Origin: Bacteroidetes bacterium UBA7688
GTDB lineage: Bacteria > Bacteroidota > Bacteroidia > Chitinophagales > Chitinophagaceae
Length of the DNA: 5,715 bases
NCBI GenBank assembly: GCA_002482815.1
Contig: DLGS01000045.1
Span: 1-5,715 of the forward strand
Direction of reading: 5' to 3'
Of this stretch, positions 1 to 5,715 are shown one piece after another (the first letter of the stretch is position 1; every line of letters starts with the position of its first letter). The position numbers and the translations under genes are program-made. The notes under the pieces were generated by a model. That model saw nothing but the letters and a program-made list of their open reading frames with translations, was not told where the DNA came from and made no database searches.

Positions 1-927
1 CCTCTCGCCGAATTGGTGAAAATCGACCCTAAGAGCATTGGGGTAGGGCAGTATCAGCACGATGTGAATCAGACAAGGCTTAAAGAAAAACTTGATCAGA
101 CAGTGGTGAGCTGTGTAAATATGGTGGGCGTAAACCTGAACACGGCCAGCAAGCATCTGCTGAGCTATGTAAGTGGAATCGGCCCATCCATTGCAGAGAA
201 TATAGTTCAGTTCCGCAATGAAGAAGGTCGTTTTAAAAGCAGGAAGCAATTACTGAAAGTGCCAAGACTCGGTGCAAAAGCCTACGAACAATGTGCTGGT
301 TTTTTGAGGGTAAAAGACGGAGAGCATCCGTTAGATGCCAGCGCTGTCCATCCTGAATCATACGCAGTGGTTAGTCAGATGGCAAAAGATTTGTCGGTTA
401 CGGTTGAGCAAATGATTGGGAATGAAAATCTGCTGAAAAATATTGCTCCGCAAAAATATGTGAACGAAACGCTGGGCTTATTGGGCGTTCAGGATATAAT
501 CAAAGAATTGAAAAAACCAGGCCTTGATCCGCGGAGTGAGGCACAGGCATTCGAATTTGCACAGATTTTCAGTATTGAAGACGTTTATGTGGGAATGATA
601 GTGCCGGGAATTGTGACCAACCTCACCCGGTTTGGCGCATTTGTGGATATTGGTGTTAAGCAGGATGGCTTGGTTCATGTTTCAGAAATTGCACATAAGT
701 ATATCACTGATCCGAATGAATTATTGAAACTGAACCAGCAGGTAATGGTGAAAGTGACAGAAGTGGATATTCCCAGGAAGCGAATAGCCTTGTCTATCAA
801 GCAAACAGAGGAAGCTCCCCTCAGGAGCAGCAAGCCATTTCATAAAAATGAAAAACCCAAAGAACCTGCACCCGAAGCAAATATTAATGATGCATTGAAT
901 TTGTTAAAGAAAAAGTTTGGTAAATAA
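1..927 (+). CDS. tex: Tex, S1 RNA-binding transcription accessory protein (C-terminal part, 5' truncated)
   Basis: This is the C-terminal 308 residues of Tex (YhgF in E. coli), a cytoplasmic nucleic-acid-binding protein linked to transcription and RNA turnover. The frame is open from base 1, so the TTG at 13 is an internal Leu codon, not a start. Numbering from the first codon, residues 9-24 hold the near-universal Tex motif DPKSIGVGQYQHDVNQ at the end of the YqgF/RNase H-like domain. Residues 43-104 form the helix-hairpin-helix region, with GIGPSIAENI at about 59-68 and a second hairpin around VPRLGAKA. Residues 195-267 are a complete S1 domain, from VYVGMIVPGIV through RFGAFVDIGV and DGLVHVSE to RIALSIK. 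A charged, Lys/Pro-rich tail follows to the TAA at 925-927. Tex is usually 700-800 residues, so well over half lies upstream of the window. No missing motif or frameshift is visible. The identification is firm; the exact cellular role of Tex in Bacteroidota is less certain. Confidence 0.95.
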   Translation, partial: PLAELVKIDPKSIGVGQYQHDVNQTRLKEKLDQTVVSCVNMVGVNLNTASKHLLSYVSGIGPSIAENIVQFRNEEGRFKSRKQLLKVPRLGAKAYEQCAGFLRVKDGEHPLDASAVHPESYAVVSQMAKDLSVTVEQMIGNENLLKNIAPQKYVNETLGLLGVQDIIKELKKPGLDPRSEAQAFEFAQIFSIEDVYVGMIVPGIVTNLTRFGAFVDIGVKQDGLVHVSEIAHKYITDPNELLKLNQQVMVKVTEVDIPRKRIALSIKQTEEAPLRSSKPFHKNEKPKEPAPEANINDALNLLKKKFGK

Positions 928-945
928 ATTTGGTCAAAACAAGCC

Positions 946-977
946 TTTGTGCAAAATGTTTTAACTTCGTAATCGTT
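946..977 (+). promoter_or_regulatory. Possible Bacteroidota-type promoter for the outer-membrane protein gene
   Basis: The 75-base gap between tex and the next gene has fragments resembling the Bacteroidota promoter consensus (TTTG, about 20 bases, TAnnTTTG). A TTTG lies at 946-949. TAACTTCG at 962-969 is close to the -7 consensus, but only 12 bases separate the two. A TAATCGTT at 970-977 has the right 20-base spacing but matches the -7 box poorly. Neither pair is fully convincing. A promoter somewhere in this gap is plausible, since the downstream gene is unrelated to tex and no terminator-like hairpin is seen here. Read-through from tex is the alternative. Confidence 0.25.
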
Positions 978-1002
978 CTTTAAAGACAACGAACTGGCCA
1001 TT

Positions 1003-1626
1003 ATGAAAAAAATAATTTTTTTGCTTTTTGTTTGCCTGGCTTCCTTTTCCGGACAAGCGCAGGAAATATATAATAGCAGCGGACGGAAAGTAGCCAAAAA
1101 ACCGGCTAAAAAAACCGGATTCGACAGGGATAAACTTGTGTTGGGTGGCGATTTGCGATTCAGCGGAGGTAATGGATTTATCAGTGTAGGGGTTGCGCCG
1201 GTTATCGGATACAAATTAATGGAGCGCTTATATGGTGGTGTGAAACTTGGTTATAGTTATGACCGTTACAAAGTAGACAGAGCCTACTTGCCAATGGGTA
1301 CAGAATCCAATATTCTATCCTACAATACTTATTCCGGAGGCCTTTGGGGTAGGTTTTTATTATGGGAGAGCATTTATATCCATTCAGAACTGGAGTATAA
1401 TATTTTCGACAATTACTTCCAGGATGATCTGACAGGATTACTCTACAAAAAGAAAGTTGAGTCTCCGAGCCTGTTGATCGGTGCTGGTTTAAGGCAACCG
1501 ATTACAGACAGACTTTCACTTAATTTGTCTTTTTTGTTTGACGTCCTGAATGACCCCAACAGTTATTATAAAGTAAGCGGAAAGGGCGGTCTGGATATCA
1601 GAATGGGTGTTTTGATCGGTTTTTAG
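1003..1626 (+). CDS. Exported protein, predicted small outer-membrane beta-barrel, function unknown
   Basis: I do not recognise a named family for this 207-residue protein. Residues 1-20 are a clear Sec signal peptide: Lys-Lys at 2-3, a hydrophobic core, and a likely cut after GQAQ (20/21). Cys11 does not sit in a good lipobox, so it is probably not a lipoprotein. After a short basic linker (RKVAKKPAKK, 28-37), the rest alternates aromatic/hydrophobic with polar or glycine residues in about eight amphipathic strands, near 44-56, 59-72, 77-91, 102-121, 124-137, 151-167, 171-184 and 197-207. It ends in Phe, as barrel substrates of the BAM machinery often do. Length and strand count fit an eight-stranded outer-membrane barrel, possibly a porin-like or OmpA/OmpW-type fold without a periplasmic domain. 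The ATG at 1003 is chosen because the signal peptide begins there; no Shine-Dalgarno precedes it. It stands alone between tex and a strong terminator. The barrel assignment is inferred from pattern, not homology. Confidence 0.8.
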   Translation: MKKIIFLLFVCLASFSGQAQEIYNSSGRKVAKKPAKKTGFDRDKLVLGGDLRFSGGNGFISVGVAPVIGYKLMERLYGGVKLGYSYDRYKVDRAYLPMGTESNILSYNTYSGGLWGRFLLWESIYIHSELEYNIFDNYFQDDLTGLLYKKKVESPSLLIGAGLRQPITDRLSLNLSFLFDVLNDPNSYYKVSGKGGLDIRMGVLIGF

Positions 1627-1655
1627 ATCTTATTTTTCTCCTTCGGGATTTGTTT

Positions 1656-1697
1656 AAAAAGGCTTTGTTCCGTTTTTCTTTCGAACGAAGCTTTTTT
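1656..1697 (+). terminator. Strong intrinsic terminator after the barrel-protein gene
   Basis: Bases 1656-1670 (AAAAAGGCTTTGTTC) pair with 1683-1697 (GAACGAAGCTTTTTT) around a 12-base loop. The stem can reach 15 pairs with two G-U wobbles (1661/1692 and 1666/1687). The core GCTTTGTTC/GAACGAAGC at 1662-1670/1683-1691 is followed directly by six T's at 1692-1697. It begins 29 bases after the stop of the barrel-protein gene and ends about 40 bases before the symporter start. Because an A-tract precedes the left arm, the hairpin could also work on the opposite strand, but no minus-strand gene here needs it. Confidence 0.82.
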
Positions 1698-1739
1698 ATT
1701 TATAACCATTAGTCAATAAATAATAATCAGTATTACTAA

Positions 1740-3263
1740 ATGCTCATCGCAATTATCCTCGCATATTTCGCCTTATTGTTGGGCATTGCATTTTACACTT
1801 CCAGGCATTCTAATAACGAATCATTTTTTATCGGGAACCGAAAATCCAACTGGATGCTCGTTTCCTTTGGTATGATTGGTACATCTCTTTCCGGAATGAC
1901 TTTTATTTCCGTGCCGGGAACTGTTGGTATCAAAGGCTTTGAATATTTTCAGGTCGCTATCGGGTATTGGCTGGGTTACTTCGCTGTTGCCTATATTTTG
2001 CTGCCTTTGTATTATAAAATGCAGTTGACCTCCATTTATACTTATCTCGAACAACGACTGGGTATCACTGCTTACAAAACGGGTTCCTTATTTTTCATTC
2101 TTTCCCGCACACTTGGCGCCACCTTGCGCTTGTATCTGGTGATTAAGGTACTGGAGATTTTTGTGTTGAAAGATTTAGGCATTTCATTCGAACTGACTTC
2201 AATAATTATTTTAGCGTTGATTCTGCTGTATACATTAAGGGGAGGTGTAAAAACGATTGTATGGACAGATACGCTGCAAACAACTTTTATGCTTTTGGCA
2301 CTCGTGATTTGCGTCGGCTATATGCTTAGCGAAATGCAATTGCACCTCAATACGGTTTGGGAATCAATGGCTGCAAAAGACTACACCCACATTTTCGCCA
2401 CAGATGCAGGCAAGCCTAACTTCTTCCTGAAGCAAATTATTGGCGGTGCATTTATTACTATTGCTATGACAGGTCTCGATCAGGAAATGATGCAAAAAAA
2501 TATCAGTGTCAGCAACCTGAAAGATGCACAAAAGAATATGCTGCTGTTTGGTTTTGTGCAAATGGTTGTTGTTTTTATCTTCTTATTATTAGGAGGATTG
2601 CTGGCTCTTTATGCCGGGGCAAAAGGTATTACCGCCACAGGAGATGCCTTATTCCCCACTATAGCTATCAATTCAGGTTTGCCATTTTTTATTACAGTCA
2701 TCTTTTTAATCGGACTGGTGTCAGCATTGTTCCCCAGTGCCGACGGCGCTCTTACTGCATTGACTTCTTCCTTTTGTATCGATATTCTGGGATTGAAGCG
2801 CCGCGCAGATTGGGATGAAGAAAAGAGAGCCAAAGTGCGTTACACCGTGCATTTTTCATTCAGCATTGTATTCCTGCTTTGCATTTTCTTTTTCCGCGAA
2901 GTAGACAATGGTTCTTTGATTGATATTTTGTTGAAAGTGGCTGGCTTTACCTACGGACCATTATTAGGCTTGTTTACATTTGGCATCATTACTAAACGAC
3001 ACATCGGTGAGAAATTTCCTTTCTGGCTTTGTCTGCTGGCCCTGCTGCTTACTTTCTCCATAGACTTCGTAAACAATGCTGAATGGTATCTCAAAACCAT
3101 CACATTAAGTGAAGAAAATGCCAAAGCGATGCTTGATTTATCCGCATCAATTTTCCACGGCTATAAAATTGGAATAGAATTACTGATTATTAACGCCGGA
3201 TTGACCTTCGGGCTTTTATTTTTGTGTTCTTCAAAAAACAAGGAAATAAAAACAGTATTGTAA
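1740..3263 (+). CDS. Sodium:solute symporter (SSS family), substrate unknown
   Basis: This 507-residue inner-membrane protein belongs to the sodium:solute symporter family (LeuT fold; relatives include PutP, vSGLT and SiaT), which use the Na+ gradient to import sugars, amino acids, sialic acid or other organic solutes. About 13 hydrophobic helices are visible, near 1-20, 43-63, 72-92, 115-141, 150-167, 180-197, 233-246, 268-294, 311-330, 370-386, 391-417, 425-443 and 476-496. The family hallmark GGVKTIVWTDTLQ lies at 168-180; its Asp177 matches the conserved TD of SGLT and SiaT proteins. The segment ending FCIDI at 345-349 aligns with the helix carrying the Na2 sodium site. There Ala329 and Ser333 match conserved ligands, but Pro332 stands where a Ser is usual. 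An in-frame TAA at 1737-1739 makes the ATG at 1740 the earliest possible start. No clear promoter or ribosome site is seen in the AT-rich leader. It is the first gene of a close-packed set. Substrate cannot be read from sequence alone. Confidence 0.92.
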   Translation: MLIAIILAYFALLLGIAFYTSRHSNNESFFIGNRKSNWMLVSFGMIGTSLSGMTFISVPGTVGIKGFEYFQVAIGYWLGYFAVAYILLPLYYKMQLTSIYTYLEQRLGITAYKTGSLFFILSRTLGATLRLYLVIKVLEIFVLKDLGISFELTSIIILALILLYTLRGGVKTIVWTDTLQTTFMLLALVICVGYMLSEMQLHLNTVWESMAAKDYTHIFATDAGKPNFFLKQIIGGAFITIAMTGLDQEMMQKNISVSNLKDAQKNMLLFGFVQMVVVFIFLLLGGLLALYAGAKGITATGDALFPTIAINSGLPFFITVIFLIGLVSALFPSADGALTALTSSFCIDILGLKRRADWDEEKRAKVRYTVHFSFSIVFLLCIFFFREVDNGSLIDILLKVAGFTYGPLLGLFTFGIITKRHIGEKFPFWLCLLALLLTFSIDFVNNAEWYLKTITLSEENAKAMLDLSASIFHGYKIGIELLIINAGLTFGLLFLCSSKNKEIKTVL

Positions 3264-3277
3264 ATATTTAAGAAACT

Positions 3278-3976
3278 ATGACTACCCTAAAAAACGGAAT
3301 GAAATTAAGAGACTGGACGGAAACAAAAGCACATTCCAGTTGGCAGATTTTTAAAATTATGGCCGAATTTGTTCAGGGTTTTGAAGACCTTGCCAAAATC
3401 GGACCCTGTATTTCCATTTTCGGCTCTGCACGAACAGTGTTCGAACACCGGTATTATAATCTGGCTACAGAAATAGCCGAACGCCTTGCCGAAGAAGGTT
3501 TCGGTATTATATCAGGTGGTGGTCCGGGTATAATGGAAGCGGCAAATAAGGGTGCCCACAGGGCTGGCGGACGGTCTGTTGGCCTTAATATCAGTCTGCC
3601 TTTTGAGCAATCTGCCAATAAATTTATTGATTCAGATAAGAATTTAAATTTTGACTATTTCTTCGTTCGTAAAGTAATGTTCACCAAATATTCTCAGGGT
3701 TTCATTATGATGCCGGGAGGTTGGGGCACACTGGATGAGTTTTTTGAAGTCGCTACTTTAATCCAGACCAAAAAATTTACCCAGACACCAATGATCTGTG
3801 TGGGTAGCGCCTATTGGAAAGGTCTTTTCGACTGGATGCAACACACTATGTTGCTGGAAGAGAAAAATATCAGCGAAGGCGACCTGGAAATGATTAAAAT
3901 CTTTGATACGGCAGATGAAGTGGTAGCCTATATCAGGGAGTTTTATACCGACCATAAATTGCAACCTAATTTCTAA
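3278..3976 (+). CDS. LOG family protein (TIGR00730 type), nucleotide 5'-monophosphate phosphoribohydrolase
   Basis: This 232-residue cytoplasmic Rossmann-fold protein is of the LOG ('lonely guy') family. Studied members split the N-glycosidic bond of nucleoside 5'-monophosphates, releasing a base (cytokinin or adenine) and ribose 5-phosphate. The fold starts near 44 (ISIFGSAR). The nucleotide-binding stretch SGGGPGIMEAANKGA is at 79-93, an Arg-Lys pair sits at 131-132, and the catalytic signature PGGWGTLDE is at 146-154, ending in the conserved Glu154. Trp149 replaces the more usual Tyr or other residue in PGGxGT. About 40 residues precede the fold, longer than the short plant LOG form and more like the extended bacterial members. 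The ATG at 3278 lies 14 bases after the symporter stop; ATG 3299 (Met8) is a possible alternative. In bacteria, annotation of this family as 'lysine decarboxylase' is a historical error. Whether this protein makes a cytokinin-like base or only recycles AMP-type nucleotides is not shown by the sequence. Confidence 0.92.
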   Translation: MTTLKNGMKLRDWTETKAHSSWQIFKIMAEFVQGFEDLAKIGPCISIFGSARTVFEHRYYNLATEIAERLAEEGFGIISGGGPGIMEAANKGAHRAGGRSVGLNISLPFEQSANKFIDSDKNLNFDYFFVRKVMFTKYSQGFIMMPGGWGTLDEFFEVATLIQTKKFTQTPMICVGSAYWKGLFDWMQHTMLLEEKNISEGDLEMIKIFDTADEVVAYIREFYTDHKLQPNF

Positions 3977-3984
3977 TTTCTGTA

Positions 3985-4638
3985 ATGACCACAACACTTT
4001 TTGACGAATCGCTGAACAGGTATGCCATTAAAATGAGCAGTGATGAATTGCCTGTTTTGAAGGCACTTGAGCGTGAAACTTACCGAAAGGAAATGCAGCC
4101 GGTTATGCTCTCAGGGCATTTGCAGGGAAGTTTGCTGCAAATGTTCAGCAAGTTGATGAACCCGAAACGGGTCTTGGAAATCGGAACCTTTACAGGTTAT
4201 TCCGCTATTTGCCTGGCGCAGGGACTACCCGAAGGAGGATTGGTTCACACAATCGAAATTGATGAAGAACGGCAGGATATTATTGAAAAGTATATCAAGG
4301 CTGCTGATTGTCAAAACAAGGTGGTGACCCATTTTGGTGACGCAACTGAAATAATAAAAGGTTTAGAAGAAGATTGGGATTTGGTCTTCATCGATGCTGA
4401 TAAGCCAAACTACGAGCACTACTTCGATTTGGTGATTGACCGGCTTAAAATCGGCGGAATTATAGTTGCCGACAACGTATTGTTTGAAGGTAAAGTACTT
4501 TTGCCGGAAGAAGAGCAGGGGAAAAACGAAAAGGCAATGTTTCGTTTCAACCAGAAAATAAAAAATGAGAACAGGGTGGAGGTGTTAATTCTTCCCATCC
4601 GTGATGGAATTTCTGTCATCAGAAAAGTGAGTAATTAA
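3985..4638 (+). CDS. SAM-dependent, metal-dependent O-methyltransferase (COMT/CCoAOMT-like)
   Basis: This 217-residue cytoplasmic class I methyltransferase belongs to O-methyltransferase family 3 (PF01596 type). The SAM-binding motif I VLEIGTFTGYSA is at 63-74, and the acidic residue after strand 2 is in TIEID (Glu91). The divalent-metal ligands expected in this family appear as Asp137 (FIDADK), Asp163 and Asn164 (VADN). The 26-residue gap between the two Asp residues equals that in plant caffeoyl-CoA O-methyltransferase, so the catalytic centre looks intact. Length is typical for bacterial members, one of which (B. subtilis TrmR/YrrM) methylates 5-hydroxyuridine in tRNA. A tRNA role is possible here, but methylation of a catechol-like small molecule fits equally well, so no symbol is given. 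It starts only 8 bases after the LOG gene stop, which suggests coupled translation within one transcript. No Shine-Dalgarno is visible. Confidence 0.92.
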   Translation: MTTTLFDESLNRYAIKMSSDELPVLKALERETYRKEMQPVMLSGHLQGSLLQMFSKLMNPKRVLEIGTFTGYSAICLAQGLPEGGLVHTIEIDEERQDIIEKYIKAADCQNKVVTHFGDATEIIKGLEEDWDLVFIDADKPNYEHYFDLVIDRLKIGGIIVADNVLFEGKVLLPEEEQGKNEKAMFRFNQKIKNENRVEVLILPIRDGISVIRKVSN

Positions 4639-4651
4639 AAAGTGAAATATT

Positions 4652-5715
4652 ATGAAAAGGATTTTTTGTACCCTGGGTTTTATGGCAACTGCTTTGGGTT
4701 TGTTTGCGCAGACAGCTTTTGATATAAAGGCAAAAGCCTACATTAAAAAATATGGGCCCTGGGCAATTGAAGAGCAGCAACGCGTGGGTATTCCGGCATC
4801 TATTACCCTGGCGCAGGGTATTTACGAAACAGGTGCTGGCGAAAGTGAACTGGCTACAATGGCCAATAACCATTTTGGTATTAAATGCAAAAAGGAATGG
4901 CGCGGAGAAACTTTTGCTCATACAGATGATGCCCCAAATGAATGTTTCAGAAAATACAGCACCGCCAAAGATTCCTACAAAGACCATTCTGATTATTTGA
5001 AAAGTTCTTTACGCTACGCAGAATTGTTTACTTATGATAAATCAGATTATACGGCCTGGGCAAAGGGTTTGAAAAGATGTGGTTACGCTACCAATCCTGC
5101 CTATGCACAGAAACTGATTAAAATGATTGAGGATTATGATTTGCAGATGTACACTTTCGCTGCTGATGGAAAGCGGGTGAACGAAGTTGTGCCGATGGAG
5201 GAACAGACTCCTGCCCTTGTAGCTCCGCTTGTGGCTGAGAATGAAAATGAGGATCCCAACGGTGTGAAGACCAATGATGACGGTACTTCTATTATTAATG
5301 GTATCCGTGCCATCTATTGCCGTAAAGGGGAAACCTTGCTGGACAAAGCTATGAAGTTCAATATCCGCTATGCCCGTTTGCTTGAAATTAATGAGCTTGC
5401 TGACGAACCCCTGAAGCGTGATATGTACATCTACCTTGAAGGAAAAAAACTGAAAGGCGCTCATCCCCATCATCTGGTGGAAGAAGGCGAAACAATAGAA
5501 ATCATTGCACATAACGAAGGAATGAACAGCCGCCAGTTACGCATTTTCAATCTGCTGGCGCAAAATGAACAGCCTGTTACAGGTTCATTATTGAAATTGC
5601 AGGAGCAATCGGATGTTCGCCCTGCAACGTACAAACCTGCGAAGGAAGAGGCTCCGGCAGCAGTGCAAACGATTAAACTCACCACCGCTCCTCAGGCACA
5701 AGAATTTCTACCGAC
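4652..5715 (+). CDS. Secreted peptidoglycan hydrolase: glucosaminidase domain plus LysM modules (3' truncated)
   Basis: The frame is open from ATG 4652 to the window edge (354 codons seen, no stop). Residues 1-20 are a Sec signal peptide with a likely cut after LFAQ. Residues about 25-165 form a glucosaminidase domain (PF01832, GH73-like), which cleaves N-acetylglucosaminyl bonds in peptidoglycan. Predicted catalytic Glu59 lies in QGIYETGAGESELA (55-68), followed by NNHFGIKCK (72-80) and the YATNPAYA motif (145-152). Cys79 and Cys98 could form a disulfide; Cys143 (KRCGYATN) is a third. A low-complexity acidic/Pro linker spans about 175-212. Two LysM-like carbohydrate-binding modules follow: a divergent one at about 219-266 (IYCRKGETLLDKAMKF) and a clearer one at 269-318 (HHLVEEGETIEIIAHNEGM). 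After that comes an Ala/Pro/Gln-rich stretch that may be another linker. It lies 13 bases after the methyltransferase stop, so it is probably co-transcribed. The protein probably acts in the periplasm on the cell wall, in growth, division or turnover. Confidence 0.93.
   Translation, partial: MKRIFCTLGFMATALGLFAQTAFDIKAKAYIKKYGPWAIEEQQRVGIPASITLAQGIYETGAGESELATMANNHFGIKCKKEWRGETFAHTDDAPNECFRKYSTAKDSYKDHSDYLKSSLRYAELFTYDKSDYTAWAKGLKRCGYATNPAYAQKLIKMIEDYDLQMYTFAADGKRVNEVVPMEEQTPALVAPLVAENENEDPNGVKTNDDGTSIINGIRAIYCRKGETLLDKAMKFNIRYARLLEINELADEPLKRDMYIYLEGKKLKGAHPHHLVEEGETIEIIAHNEGMNSRQLRIFNLLAQNEQPVTGSLLKLQEQSDVRPATYKPAKEEAPAAVQTIKLTTAPQAQEFLP

Noticed and set aside
13..15. TTG as a start codon for a 304-residue protein
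   Set aside because: The frame is open to base 1, and the residues before it (PLAE) continue the conserved Tex sequence, so this is an internal Leu in a truncated gene.
1021..1040. Lipoprotein signal at Cys11 of the barrel protein
   Set aside because: The residues before the Cys (LFV) do not match a lipobox, and a better signal-peptidase I site follows at GQAQ.
840..1214. 124-codon minus-strand open frame spanning the tex/barrel-gene gap
   Set aside because: It overlaps the end of tex and the start of the barrel gene on the other strand and has no coding character of its own.
1721..1735. TAATA-ATCAG-TATTA inverted repeat just before the symporter start
   Set aside because: Five A/T-only pairs in an AT-rich leader are expected by chance and too weak for an operator or hairpin call.
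2494..2500. A7 run as a programmed frameshift site (another at 5443-5449)
   Set aside because: Both genes read through in one frame across the run with conserved family sequence on both sides, so no shift is needed.
4619..4987. 122-codon minus-strand open frame
   Set aside because: It is antisense to the methyltransferase end and the glucosaminidase start, with no domain or supporting context.
4752..5000. 82-codon + strand open frame
   Set aside because: It lies wholly inside the glucosaminidase gene in another frame and has no recognisable domain; the 4652 frame carries the signal peptide and catalytic motifs.
5042..5512. 156-codon minus-strand open frame
   Set aside because: It is antisense to the glucosaminidase-LysM gene and its translation has no recognisable motif; it is a shadow of the real coding frame.

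Overview
The window looks like a piece of a Bacteroidota chromosome, most likely from the Chitinophagaceae/Sphingobacteriia side. The evidence is indirect. Exported proteins have short signal peptides ending in Gln after an 'AQ'-type cleavage site. No gene start has a convincing Shine-Dalgarno sequence. Composition is AT-leaning, and the glucosaminidase-LysM protein has the build common in that phylum. All six genes lie on the + strand with short gaps. There is no RNA gene, insertion sequence, CRISPR array or phage-like content.

Layout: (1) positions 1-927 hold the C-terminal part of Tex, an RNA-binding transcription accessory protein (end of the YqgF-like domain, helix-hairpin-helix region, S1 domain), cut by the left window edge. 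(2) 1003-1626 encodes a small exported protein, predicted to be an outer-membrane beta-barrel of unknown role. It is followed by a strong hairpin with a T-tract at 1656-1697, which closes the first transcription block. (3) 1740-3263 encodes a 13-helix sodium:solute symporter (SSS family). (4) 3278-3976 encodes a LOG-family (TIGR00730-type) nucleotide 5'-monophosphate phosphoribohydrolase. (5) 3985-4638 encodes a metal-dependent, COMT/CCoAOMT-like O-methyltransferase. (6) From 4652 to the right edge runs a secreted peptidoglycan hydrolase with a glucosaminidase domain and two LysM-like modules. Its stop codon lies outside the window, so it is open-ended.

Genes 3 to 6 are separated by 14, 8 and 13 bases and are probably co-transcribed. 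Their products do not form an obvious single pathway: solute import, nucleotide/base turnover, small-molecule or tRNA methylation, and cell-wall remodelling. Shared expression is a better-supported reading than a shared reaction. I found no clear sign of a novel defence, mobile or regulatory system. The points most worth a second look are a proline in the transporter's predicted Na2 sodium site, the compact four-gene cluster, and the unclassified barrel protein.
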